From: Steroidobacteraceae bacterium
GTDB lineage: Bacteria; Pseudomonadota; Gammaproteobacteria; Steroidobacterales; Steroidobacteraceae
DNA length: 39,296 nt
Assembly (NCBI GenBank): GCA_019634915.1
Contig: JAHCAN010000028.1
Span: 1 to 39,296 of the forward strand
Reading direction: 5' to 3'
Both the position numbers and the translations under genes were made by a program. The notes below the pieces were generated by a model. That model had not been told where the DNA came from. It was given only the letters and a program-made list of their open reading frames with translations, and searched no databases. Position 1 is the first letter of the stretch. Each line of letters begins with the position of its first letter. Shown one piece after another: positions 7,435-14,897 of this stretch.

Positions 7435-9134
7435 CCCCAGCGTTCGAGCAGCGGCGCGAGCACCGGCAGCACCGGCTCGAAATGGCGCCGATAGGCGCGC
7501 CAGCGGCCGACGGCCCGCGCACTCACGGGCTCCACGACCTGTGCATAGCTCGGCGTGCTGATGAAGGACTTCGCCCGCGCGTGTGCGGCCGGCGCGAGCA
7601 TCGCGTCGTGCCAGGGCAGGCCGAGGAACGCGGCGATGCCGCGCAGCTCGCGCTCGAAGTCGCCGACCAGTATCTCGTAGCGCACCTCGCGCACCGCGGC
7701 CTGCAGCACCGCCTGGTCGCGATGCCAGGCGTCGAACGCGCGGCGATAGCCCGCCGCGAGCGTCGGCAGGTCGGCGCACAGCAACGCGAATCCGGGCGCC
7801 GTGAAATGCTGCATGTAACAGCTCAGCAGCACGTCGCAGGGATGGCGGACCGCGAGCAGGATGCGCGCGCGGGGAAAGAGCCGGCGGATCGCCGGCAGGC
7901 GCAGCAGGTTGAGCGGATTCTTGTCGAGCAGCCGCTGGCCCGGGACCAGCGGGATCCTGCGCCGCACCCGCTCGAAGTAGCGCCCGCGGATCGCATCGAG
8001 CGTGCCGCGATCGACCGCCGCCAGCGCATCCGGGTAGCGCGCGCCCTCCACCGCCGCAAGCTCGGTCAACGCGTGGTGCAGGAAGGGCTGCTCGTCCATC
8101 GATGCGAGCGCCGGGTGCGCATCGAGCGCCTGCTCGAGCAGCGTCGTGCCGGAACGCGGGAACGCGACGATGAACACCGGGTTCGACGCTTCGTCCGGTC
8201 CGTCGTCGCTGCCATCGCCCCAGGCCGCGACGTCGTCGCGCGAGACGCCGCGCTGCGCGATCGCGAGATCCGGCGCGCCGTGCGCGACGAGCAGCGGTGC
8301 CGACAGCCGCAACTGCGCGAGCTGCGCGCGATGCGCCGCTTCGAGCGTCTGCCAGCATTCGGCGGTCCGCCCGGTCGCCGCGAGCGAGTGGGCGAGCGGG
8401 AACAGCTCGTGGTGGCGTGGCGGCGCGCCATCCGGCGCCGCGACAGCCTCGCGCAGCTGCACGATGGCCTCGTCGTGGCGGCCGGCGCGTTGCGCGATCC
8501 GCGCCTGCGCCGCCGCGATCCCGGCGGCGAGCGCTGCCGGATGAGGGGCGGCGCGCAGCCGCGCGAGCAGCGCCTGCGCCTCCTCGACGCGGTTGACGCG
8601 CTCGAGCATCTGCACGAGCGTGAGACCCGCCTCGGGATCGAGGTCGGGGTCGGCGGCGAGCCGGTCCATCATGCGGGCCGCGAGCGCGGCTTCGCCGGCC
8701 GCCTGCAGCCGCTGGCCCGCCTCGGCGGCCGCGGTGGCCGGCAGCGCCTCGAGCGCGGCGCTGTCGGCGAGCGCCTCGACGCCCGCGTCGGCCTCGCCCG
8801 ACTCGAAGCAGGCCTTCGCATACTGCAGCCGCATCAGCGCATCGCGCGGCGCGAGCGCGACGCCGCGCCCGAGCACCGCGCGTGCCGACTCGAAGTCGAA
8901 GCGGTCGAGATGCGTGAGGCCGACGTTGTAGCAGAACGCGGCGGTCTCGCCGCCGAGCGCGTGGGCCTGCGCATAGGCCCGCAGCGCCTCGTCGTAGCGC
9001 CCGAGTGCGCGCAGCGACGTGCCGAGGTTGAGCCAGTGGCAGGCCTCGCGCGGCTGGCGCCGCGCAAGCTCGCCGAACGCCGCGGCGGCCGCGTCGTGGC
9101 GCCCGCCGGCGTGGGCCGCGGCACCCGTGATCAC
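7407..9134 (-). CDS. TPR-containing sulfotransferase
   Basis: With a GTG start at 9134 the product is 575 residues. Residues about 1-110 are TPR repeats (RHDAAAAAFGELAR, WLNLGTSLRALGRYDEAL), followed by further helical repeats to about 270 and a sulfotransferase domain at about 315-570. The PAPS motifs are FIVAFPRSGTTLLEQ (321-335) and LAVRHPCDVLLSCYM (427-441). The frame stays open far upstream, but that part is antisense to the receptor gene and does not look like protein; the GTG lies 29 bp after the receptor stop with no terminator between, so receptor and sulfotransferase are probably one operon. This architecture matches the tetratricopeptide sulfotransferase family, which resembles tyrosylprotein sulfotransferases. 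Acceptor unknown. Confidence 0.85.
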   Translation of the reverse strand: MITGAAAHAGGRHDAAAAAFGELARRQPREACHWLNLGTSLRALGRYDEALRAYAQAHALGGETAAFCYNVGLTHLDRFDFESARAVLGRGVALAPRDALMRLQYAKACFESGEADAGVEALADSAALEALPATAAAEAGQRLQAAGEAALAARMMDRLAADPDLDPEAGLTLVQMLERVNRVEEAQALLARLRAAPHPAALAAGIAAAQARIAQRAGRHDEAIVQLREAVAAPDGAPPRHHELFPLAHSLAATGRTAECWQTLEAAHRAQLAQLRLSAPLLVAHGAPDLAIAQRGVSRDDVAAWGDGSDDGPDEASNPVFIVAFPRSGTTLLEQALDAHPALASMDEQPFLHHALTELAAVEGARYPDALAAVDRGTLDAIRGRYFERVRRRIPLVPGQRLLDKNPLNLLRLPAIRRLFPRARILLAVRHPCDVLLSCYMQHFTAPGFALLCADLPTLAAGYRRAFDAWHRDQAVLQAAVREVRYEILVGDFERELRGIAAFLGLPWHDAMLAPAAHARAKSFISTPSYAQVVEPVSARAVGRWRAYRRHFEPVLPVLAPLLERWGYDTGAAAG

Positions 9135-9163
9135 GAGTGCCGCGGCGCCGGCCGCGCCGGACC

Positions 9164-12037
9164 TCAGAACTTCTGCGTCACGCCGAGGAACCACTGCCGC
9201 CCCAGCAGATCGTAAGTCGACACGTCGGTGTTCGCGTTGACGACGTTGTTGTTGTAGAACAGCGGCGGCTGCTCGTCGGTCAGGTTCTGCACGCCGAGCT
9301 GCACGCGGGTGTTGGTCGCGAAGCCGTAGCCCAGCGTCAGGTCGAGATAGGTCACCGACGGAATGTTGAGCTGCTGGTCCGGGATCGCGCCGTCGGCGTC
9401 CTTGATCACGAGGCTGTCGATGTAGCGCGCGGTCAATGTACCGTCGAAGCCGGCCAGCGACCAGTTCACGCCGAGCACGCCGCGCCAGCGCGCGTAGTTG
9501 CCGTACTGCGGCTCGAAAGTGCCCGCGACCTCGACGGTCTCGGCACCGGGCGCCGGCACGCTCGTGAAGCTGTTGATGCGCGTCGCCTCGAGCTGGAAGC
9601 CCCAGGAGCCGGTACGCGTATCGCGCAGCTGGTAGCGCAGGCCGACGTCGATGCCGTCGGTCTCGAGCGTGCCGAGATTCACGGTCGGCAGCTGGAAGAC
9701 CTTGAACAGCCCGGCATTGGGCCCCGATTCGTAGCGGTACATCAGCCCGCAGAAGTCCGCATTGCCCGTCTGCACGCACTGGTCGGCCGCGAAGTTCGGA
9801 TCGAGCGGCGTGATGATGTCGTCGATCTTGTAGCGCCAGTAGTCGACGTTGAACGACAGCCCGCGCAGCAGGCTCGAGTCGTAGACGAAGCCGGCGGTCA
9901 GCACGTCACCGGTCTCGGGCTTCAGGTCCGGCGAGCCGAGCAGCAGGCCGGTGATCTGGCTGTTCGGCTGCGAGAAACCGGCGTCCACCGGCACGCCGAC
10001 GCAGGCGAGCGCGAGATTCGGGTTCGCGGCGAGCGCCGCCGAAGTGAGCCCGGTGCACGGGTCCTGCAGCTGCACCGCCGACTGCGTCGGCGCGAGCGAC
10101 AGGTCGTTGATCGTCGGCGCGCGGAACACCTCGGCCCAGGACGCGCGCAGCAGCAGGTCGCGCACCGGCCGGTATTCGAGCTTCGCGCCGAAGGTCGTGT
10201 CGTCGCCGATCGTGTCCTTGCTGTAGTCCGAGTAACGCACGCCGGCGGTCAGGTTGAGCGCCTGCACCGCGGGCAGGTCGGCCAGCAGCGGCAGGAACAG
10301 CTCGCCGTAGATCTCGCGCACGTCGTACTTCGCGGCCGAATTGCCGGTGCAGGTCTCCTGCGCGAGCAGGCACGACAGGAAGAGCGGCGCCTCGCCGCGT
10401 GTCAGCGCATCGGTCTCGAATACGCCCTGCTGCTCGCGGTACTCCGCGCCGAACGCGGCCTTGACGGCGCCGGCGGGCAGCTCGAACAGGTCGCCGTTCA
10501 GCCCGACGCTGAACTGCGAGCTGCGGAACGTGTAGTCGGTGCGATAGTTCGTCGAGATGTCGTCGAGCGCGGCGATCTGCGCCGGGTCCTCGATGTTGAA
10601 CATGTTGATCGGCGTGCAGCCCGCGATCGGCGCGCCCGGCGTGCCGCAGTGCGCGCCGTCGGCGTCGATGTACGACGGGCCGAGCGCCTGCGCGAGCTTG
10701 TCCTTCAGCAGATAGCCGCTGATGTTGGTCTGCTGGCCCATGCGGCCGAAGCCGGCGTTCGCCTCCCATTCCCAGGAGTTGCCGAACGAACCGCGAAAGC
10801 CGCCATTCGCGAACACCTGGTCGGTGCTGACCTTGCTGAAGCGGTTGCCGAGCGATTCGAGGCGCGTCAGCATGTTCGGATTCAGGCCGTCGACGCCGCC
10901 GAAGTCGGTGCCGAACGGGTTGTAGGCGCTGTCGGCCGAAATGATCGTGTCGTCGGCGACGGCGTCGAACGGCAGCGCCGCGATCGCGAACCCGGAGCGC
11001 GTCTGGTTGTAGACCACCTGGCCGTACATCTCGACAGCGTCGTTCAGCTGGTAGTTGACGTCGGTGAAGAGACTGCCGCGCTCCTGCGGCGTCATCAGCA
11101 GGTTGAACGGCTGGTAGTTGTACAGGTCGCCCGGGATGTCGAAGCAGCGGTAATCCGCCAGCGCACTGCCGGCGCTGCCGGCGACGCGCGTGACGGTCGC
11201 GCAGCCGTACTGGGCCTGCAGCGCGTCCGGCAGCACGATGCGCCCGGTCGGCGCGCGGCTCGAGCCGCCGGCCGTGACCACGCCGCCGTACAGGTACAGC
11301 GCATTCTTCGAGAAGCCGCGGTCCGCCGCGGAGATCTTCTCCTGGCGGTTGTAGTTCGCGCCGAACACGATGCCGATGCGGTCACTCTGCATGCCGAGCG
11401 TGGCGCTCGCCGCCTGCCGCTCGCCGTCCGACTCGCCGGTCTGGCCATACTGCACCGCCACCTCGGCCCCGTCGAAATTGCGCCGCGTGATGAAGTTGAC
11501 GACGCCGGCGATCGCGTCGGAGCCGTAGATCGCGCCGGCGCCCTCTTTCAGCACCTCGACGCGCTCGATCATGTTCAGCGGCAGCATGTTGATGTCGACC
11601 GCCGAGGTCTGCGTATTGCCGTAGACACCGACGCGCCGGCCGTCGACCAGCACCAGCGTGCGCTGCGCGCCGAGGCCGCGCAGCTCGATGTTCGATTCGC
11701 CGGTGCCGCCGCCGTTGTTGACGGTCGGGTTGGTCGCGGCGCCGGCCACGGTCGGCAGGCGCTGCAGCACGTCGCCCATGGTCGTATAACCGGTCTTCGC
11801 GATCTCGTCGGCGGAGATCGTCAGCACCGGGCTCGCCGTTTCGGCGTCGACGCGCCGGATGCGCGAGCCGGTCACGACGACGGTCTCGACGTTGTCCGTG
11901 TCCTCGCCCGCCTGGTCCTGGTCCTGGGTCTGCGCCGCCGCCGGCAGCGCCGCCGCCGCCGTCGCGAGCGTCGCGCCGGCCATCAACGACAGTTGCACCG
12001 CGCGGCGCACCGCCGGTGTGGTTTCGGCTGCAATCAT
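9164..12037 (-). CDS. TonB-dependent outer membrane receptor (first copy)
   Basis: The 957-residue protein has a signal peptide (about 1-35), the TonB-box region ETVVVTGSRIRR (51-62), a plug domain (about 65-185, with IELRGLGAQRTLVLVDGRR, MIERVEVLKEGAGAIYGSDA and VVNFITRR) and a long beta-barrel ending in aromatic Phe (QKF). It would import a substrate across the outer membrane using TonB-ExbBD energy. The start at 12037 has a strong AGGAGGA site seven bases upstream; an upstream ATG at 12166 lacks one. Downstream, without a terminator, lies the TPR-sulfotransferase gene. The ligand cannot be told from the sequence; three TGTCCG-type repeats lie upstream. Confidence 0.93.
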   Translation of the reverse strand: MIAAETTPAVRRAVQLSLMAGATLATAAAALPAAAQTQDQDQAGEDTDNVETVVVTGSRIRRVDAETASPVLTISADEIAKTGYTTMGDVLQRLPTVAGAATNPTVNNGGGTGESNIELRGLGAQRTLVLVDGRRVGVYGNTQTSAVDINMLPLNMIERVEVLKEGAGAIYGSDAIAGVVNFITRRNFDGAEVAVQYGQTGESDGERQAASATLGMQSDRIGIVFGANYNRQEKISAADRGFSKNALYLYGGVVTAGGSSRAPTGRIVLPDALQAQYGCATVTRVAGSAGSALADYRCFDIPGDLYNYQPFNLLMTPQERGSLFTDVNYQLNDAVEMYGQVVYNQTRSGFAIAALPFDAVADDTIISADSAYNPFGTDFGGVDGLNPNMLTRLESLGNRFSKVSTDQVFANGGFRGSFGNSWEWEANAGFGRMGQQTNISGYLLKDKLAQALGPSYIDADGAHCGTPGAPIAGCTPINMFNIEDPAQIAALDDISTNYRTDYTFRSSQFSVGLNGDLFELPAGAVKAAFGAEYREQQGVFETDALTRGEAPLFLSCLLAQETCTGNSAAKYDVREIYGELFLPLLADLPAVQALNLTAGVRYSDYSKDTIGDDTTFGAKLEYRPVRDLLLRASWAEVFRAPTINDLSLAPTQSAVQLQDPCTGLTSAALAANPNLALACVGVPVDAGFSQPNSQITGLLLGSPDLKPETGDVLTAGFVYDSSLLRGLSFNVDYWRYKIDDIITPLDPNFAADQCVQTGNADFCGLMYRYESGPNAGLFKVFQLPTVNLGTLETDGIDVGLRYQLRDTRTGSWGFQLEATRINSFTSVPAPGAETVEVAGTFEPQYGNYARWRGVLGVNWSLAGFDGTLTARYIDSLVIKDADGAIPDQQLNIPSVTYLDLTLGYGFATNTRVQLGVQNLTDEQPPLFYNNNVVNANTDVSTYDLLGRQWFLGVTQKF

Positions 12038-12060
12038 GGGACAGTCCTCCTGTACGCGCG

Positions 12061-12139
12061 TGTCCGCACCAGATGCGATGCACGCTAGCAGCGCGAAGTT
12101 CTGTCCGGGAATGGCAATTGCGACGAAGCAACGTGTCCG
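12061..12139 (-). promoter_or_regulatory. Three phased TGTCCG/CGGACA repeats upstream of the receptor gene
   Basis: TGTCCG occurs at 12061-12066, 12102-12107 and 12134-12139 (read as CGGACA on the coding strand of the receptor). Spacings are 41 and 32 bp, close to four and three DNA turns. The same core occurs in the cluster at 37699-37734 and once upstream of the second receptor (20966-20971). A regulator-binding role is inference. Confidence 0.35.
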
Positions 12140-12153
12140 GCGCGACGAACCGA

Positions 12154-12180
12154 GAGCTGATGCCATAAAGGCAACAGCTC
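12154..12180. promoter_or_regulatory. Hairpin between protease gene and receptor gene
   Basis: GAGCTG, a mismatch and TGCC (12154-12164) pair with GGCA, a mismatch and CAGCTC (12170-12180) around an ATAAA loop. It lies just after the protease stop codon on the minus strand. There is no T-run, so it is either a weak terminator, an mRNA 3'-end stabiliser or an operator for the receptor gene. Confidence 0.45.
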
Positions 12181-12184
12181 CGGA

Positions 12185-13090
12185 TCAGCTGCGCAGGCGG
12201 ATCTCCGCGAGGCGGAAATCGATCGTGACCGTGTCCATCGCGCCGAGCACGTCCATGCCGATGATCAGGGCCGGCTCCTCGTTGAGCGACCAGACGTCGA
12301 AGATGTGGAAGTCGCCGAACGTGACGACCACATTGCGAAACACGGTGGCGTCGATGTTGATGTCCGGCACGGCCGCGACGTCGCCGATCGAGACCGCCTC
12401 GGTCGTGCCATAGACCGTCGCCTGCGCACGCGCGTCGGCACGCAGCGCCTCCTGCAACGCGCGATTGCCCAGCGTCTTCTGCCCGCCGGTGTCGATCACC
12501 GCCAGGGCGCGCACGCGGCCGATGCGCACGCGGGCCGCGAGCAGCCCACCGGCGACGCGATCGGCGCGGATCCTGAGGCCGTCCGCCGGTCCGTACGCCG
12601 TGAGCTGCGAGCGCGCGATCCTCACGACGTCGCGCTTGAAGTCGACGATCAGCCGCTTGTCACGCAGGCCGGCGACACCAAGGATGCCATCGGCGCCGCT
12701 GATCAGATGCGGCAGCACGACCGGCACCTGCTGCGCATCGAGCACCAAGTCTCCGGCGCGCAGGCGTGCCACCTCGACGGCCGGCACGCTGGCGCTGCCG
12801 GTGACGCCGTTCAGCACGACGGTTGGCGCGGTCGCATAGTCGAGCCCGAGCTGCCGGGCGACGTCGGTGGTGATCGTCGTGCGGTTGGCGCCTGTGTCGA
12901 CCATCAGCCTGAAGGGCCCCTGGCCGTTGATCATCACCGGCACGAGGATGCGGCCGATGCGGTCGAGCGTCGTCGGCGTGGCAAAGGCGGGTTCATCGTC
13001 GACGACCGGAACGGCTTCGGTCGAAGCCGATATCGGGAGCGCGGCGAACGTTCCCGCCAGTACGGCAGCAAGGGGGGCGCGGCGCCTCAT
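12185..13090 (-). CDS. Exported protease-like protein with two retropepsin-type aspartic domains
   Basis: The 301-residue protein has a signal peptide (about 1-22) and two retroviral-type aspartic protease (clan AA) halves in one chain. The first active-site motif is FRLMVDTGANRTTI (Asp65) with GADGILGVAGL (about 132-142); the second is ALAVIDTGGQKTLGN (Asp200) with ALIIGMDVLGAM near the C-terminus. Single-chain duplication would let the two halves form one active site, as in pepsins. It is likely periplasmic. It lies between the receptor and a hydroxylase pair, so trimming of a modified or imported peptide is conceivable (inference). It seems to have its own promoter; the ATG lies six bases after a -10 box. 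Confidence 0.85.
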   Translation of the reverse strand: MRRRAPLAAVLAGTFAALPISASTEAVPVVDDEPAFATPTTLDRIGRILVPVMINGQGPFRLMVDTGANRTTITTDVARQLGLDYATAPTVVLNGVTGSASVPAVEVARLRAGDLVLDAQQVPVVLPHLISGADGILGVAGLRDKRLIVDFKRDVVRIARSQLTAYGPADGLRIRADRVAGGLLAARVRIGRVRALAVIDTGGQKTLGNRALQEALRADARAQATVYGTTEAVSIGDVAAVPDINIDATVFRNVVVTFGDFHIFDVWSLNEEPALIIGMDVLGAMDTVTIDFRLAEIRLRS

Positions 13091-13096
13091 GGAGCC

Positions 13097-13125
13097 AGTA
13101 TGGGCGCGCCTGCGACGGGTAACAA
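13097..13125 (-). promoter_or_regulatory. Promoter of the aspartic protease gene (leaderless type)
   Basis: On the minus strand TTGTTA (13125-13120) and CATACT (13102-13097) are 17 bp apart. The ATG at 13090 is only six bases beyond the -10 box, so transcription would begin at or next to the start codon and no Shine-Dalgarno is present. Confidence 0.6.
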
Positions 13126-13161
13126 ATCGGTTCGTCGCGATGCCGCGATCGGCTCGTCGCG

Positions 13162-13644
13162 CTACCCGATTCGTTTCACCTTGACGGAGCGCCCGTGGGG
13201 GTTGCTCATCGAGAACGACCCCAGCGACCCCGGCTTCACGACAACCCGGTCACCGGCCTTCAGCCGGAAGCTCTCGCCGGTCGCGATCTGCCGCCAGATC
13301 TGACCGTTGTCGAGCGTGATCGTGAGTTCGCCGCCCGGCTGCACCACGATTGCGGTGACGGTGGCGTCGAGCTTCTCGAGCCGTGGCTCCCCGGCCTTGT
13401 CCGTCCGGTCCTGCGCGCGCGCGACATCGCCGCGCGCGCCGAATTTCTGCTCGGCTGTCAGCGGCGGCGGAAGTGTTCCGAGCCGGGCGATCTCGGCGTC
13501 ATAGCAGGCGAGGCGGCGCGCGTCGTCCTGCTCGGCCACACACTGCCGCAATGCCGGCGACAGCCCTTCGCCCCTGGCGGCAACCCATGGCGCCGCGACG
13601 CAAAGAAGGGTCGCAAGACCCAGCGGCCACGACAGTCTCGGCAT
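13162..13644 (-). CDS. Exported protein of unknown function with a CVAEQDDARRLACYD motif
   Basis: The 160-residue product has a signal peptide (about 1-23). Then comes LRQCVAEQDDARRLACYDAEIARL (two Cys 14 residues apart), a pattern I know from many small proteobacterial periplasmic proteins, some linked to type VI secretion, but too general to assign a role. The C-terminal half is a small beta domain (VTAIVVQPGGELTITLDNG, FRLKAGDRVVVKPGSLGSF, SVKVKRIG). The start at 13644 is one base after the stop of the upstream hydroxylase gene, and it opens the signal peptide; a longer frame from 13677 does not. Tight coupling to the hydroxylase makes it a candidate substrate or partner (inference). Confidence 0.8.
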   Translation of the reverse strand: MPRLSWPLGLATLLCVAAPWVAARGEGLSPALRQCVAEQDDARRLACYDAEIARLGTLPPPLTAEQKFGARGDVARAQDRTDKAGEPRLEKLDATVTAIVVQPGGELTITLDNGQIWRQIATGESFRLKAGDRVVVKPGSLGSFSMSNPHGRSVKVKRIG

Positions 13645-13645
13645 G

Positions 13646-14821
13646 TCAGATCTCCCACTGCGGCTGCGTGCCGCCATGCGCGTCGATCGCCTCGAACAGG
13701 CTCACCACGAGCGCGCGTTCTTCCTCGGTGAGCTCCGGTCGCCAGATGTCGAACAGCAGAATCACGCGGGTCTCGGTGCTGTCGTTCCAGGCCTCGTGCT
13801 CGATCGTGTCGTCGAAGGCCCAGGCACTGCCCTCGCGCCAGTCGCGCAGGTCGTTGCCGACGCGGAAACGGCAGCCGGGCGGCACGATCAGCGGCAGATG
13901 GCAGATGAGCCGCGTATTGACGAGGCCGTGGTGCGGCGGGATGTGCGCGCCGGGCCTGAGCAGTGAAAAGAGTATCGACGGCGAGCGCCGTGGCACGACC
14001 GCCAGCGGCGCGCCCTGCAACGCACGCATCGTCGCCGGGCAGCGCGCGGCGTTCTCCGGCACGACCTCGCCGTTCTTCCACAGATAGAACGCGCTCCATG
14101 CCGGATTGTTCAGGAGCCCCATCTGATCCTTGCGCGGGCGGTTCGCGTCCCCGGTGACGTAAGGCGAGAACGCAGCCTCGTCCTGCATCACACCGAGCAG
14201 CTCGGCGCGGATCGCATCGGTCGCCGCCTCGACCTCGTCGAGCCACGGGAAGCCCGCGCGCGCGTAGAACTGGATCTGCGGCAGCTCCGGAAAGTAGTAA
14301 TACTTGGGTTGCTGCAGATAGATCTGCTTCTCGCCGAGTGCGATGTCGAACGACTGCGCAAAGCGCGCACTCGAGCGCGCGGGGTCGAAGCCGCCCGCGG
14401 CGAGCCGCGCCCGCAACCACTCGCGGTACTGCCGGGAGTACCGTGCGCAGATGGCCTGTGCGCGGCGCAGTTCCTGCACCAGATCGGCAGGCCACCCGGT
14501 CGCGGGCGGCGGGGTTTGTACCGCCCGCTGATAGAACGCGCCAGCGGAGCGTGTGTCGCCCTTCGCGGCATAGTGGTCGGCCTTGAGCAGCAGTGCGCGT
14601 GGATTGCGCGGCTCGGCGGCGAGCAGCCGGTCGACTGCCGCGATCATGCCTGCCTCGTCACCCAGCAGCCGGCTCGCCTGCGCGACCCCGAGCAGCACCG
14701 GTGCATCCACGCGACCACCCTCGAGCGCACGCAGATAGAGATCCCGGGCTTCCCGCGGCTGGCCGTCGCGCAATGCCGCGGCGGCGGCCCGCACGTGCTG
14801 CTCGTTGGTCGTTTCAGGCAT
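13646..14821 (-). CDS. TPR-containing aspartyl/asparaginyl beta-hydroxylase, HxG subtype
   Basis: The 391-residue protein has TPR-like repeats (about 5-105) and an AspH-type domain (about 185-385). Key residues: IPPHHGLVN (His297, Gly299), LICHLPLIV (His308), DTIEHEAWN (His342), ETRVILLFD (Arg352). It is a close paralogue of the divergent gene at 14898; the stretches around the metal site are nearly identical. I place the start at 14821: an AACAAT -10 box and TTGCCG -35 box sit 7 and 30 bases upstream, and the alternative ATG at 14830 would overlap that -10 box. Frame extension to 15016 runs antisense through the neighbour. The stop lies one base before the next gene (TGACATG). Confidence 0.87.
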   Translation of the reverse strand: MPETTNEQHVRAAAAALRDGQPREARDLYLRALEGGRVDAPVLLGVAQASRLLGDEAGMIAAVDRLLAAEPRNPRALLLKADHYAAKGDTRSAGAFYQRAVQTPPPATGWPADLVQELRRAQAICARYSRQYREWLRARLAAGGFDPARSSARFAQSFDIALGEKQIYLQQPKYYYFPELPQIQFYARAGFPWLDEVEAATDAIRAELLGVMQDEAAFSPYVTGDANRPRKDQMGLLNNPAWSAFYLWKNGEVVPENAARCPATMRALQGAPLAVVPRRSPSILFSLLRPGAHIPPHHGLVNTRLICHLPLIVPPGCRFRVGNDLRDWREGSAWAFDDTIEHEAWNDSTETRVILLFDIWRPELTEEERALVVSLFEAIDAHGGTQPQWEI

Positions 14822-14828
14822 GGACGCC

Positions 14829-14857
14829 ATTGTTGCCGACACGGCCGCTCGCGGCAA
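14829..14857 (-). promoter_or_regulatory. Promoter of the minus-strand hydroxylase gene
   Basis: On the minus strand TTGCCG (14857-14852) and AACAAT (14834-14829) are separated by 17 bp, with the ATG at 14821 seven bases further on. The transcript would be nearly leaderless. The -35 box is one arm of the palindrome at 14853-14866. Confidence 0.55.
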
Positions 14858-14866
14858 AGCTTTGCC
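14853..14866. promoter_or_regulatory. 14-bp perfect palindrome holding both divergent -35 boxes
   Basis: GGCAAAGCTTTGCC is a perfect inverted repeat. Its right arm supplies TTGCCA for the plus-strand hydroxylase gene and its left arm supplies TTGCCG for the minus-strand one. The two promoters therefore lie back to back with only about four bases between their -35 elements. Confidence 0.7.
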
Positions 14867-14889
14867 ACCCGCAGCCGAGCCGTTATAGT
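14862..14889 (+). promoter_or_regulatory. Promoter of the plus-strand hydroxylase gene (leaderless type)
   Basis: TTGCCA (14862-14867) and TATAGT (14884-14889) are 16 bp apart. The ATG at 14898 is eight bases after the -10 box, with no Shine-Dalgarno. Confidence 0.65.
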
Positions 14890-14897
14890 CCGGCCGC

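Noticed and set aside
9135-9779. Frame extension of the TPR-sulfotransferase gene to 790 residues
   Set aside because: The added part is antisense to the receptor gene, is Arg/Ala-rich without protein-like pattern, and the TPR fold begins right after the GTG at 9134.
9137-12088. 983-residue plus-strand open frame
   Set aside because: Complete antisense to the first TonB receptor; composition is a GC3 shadow with no recognisable domain.
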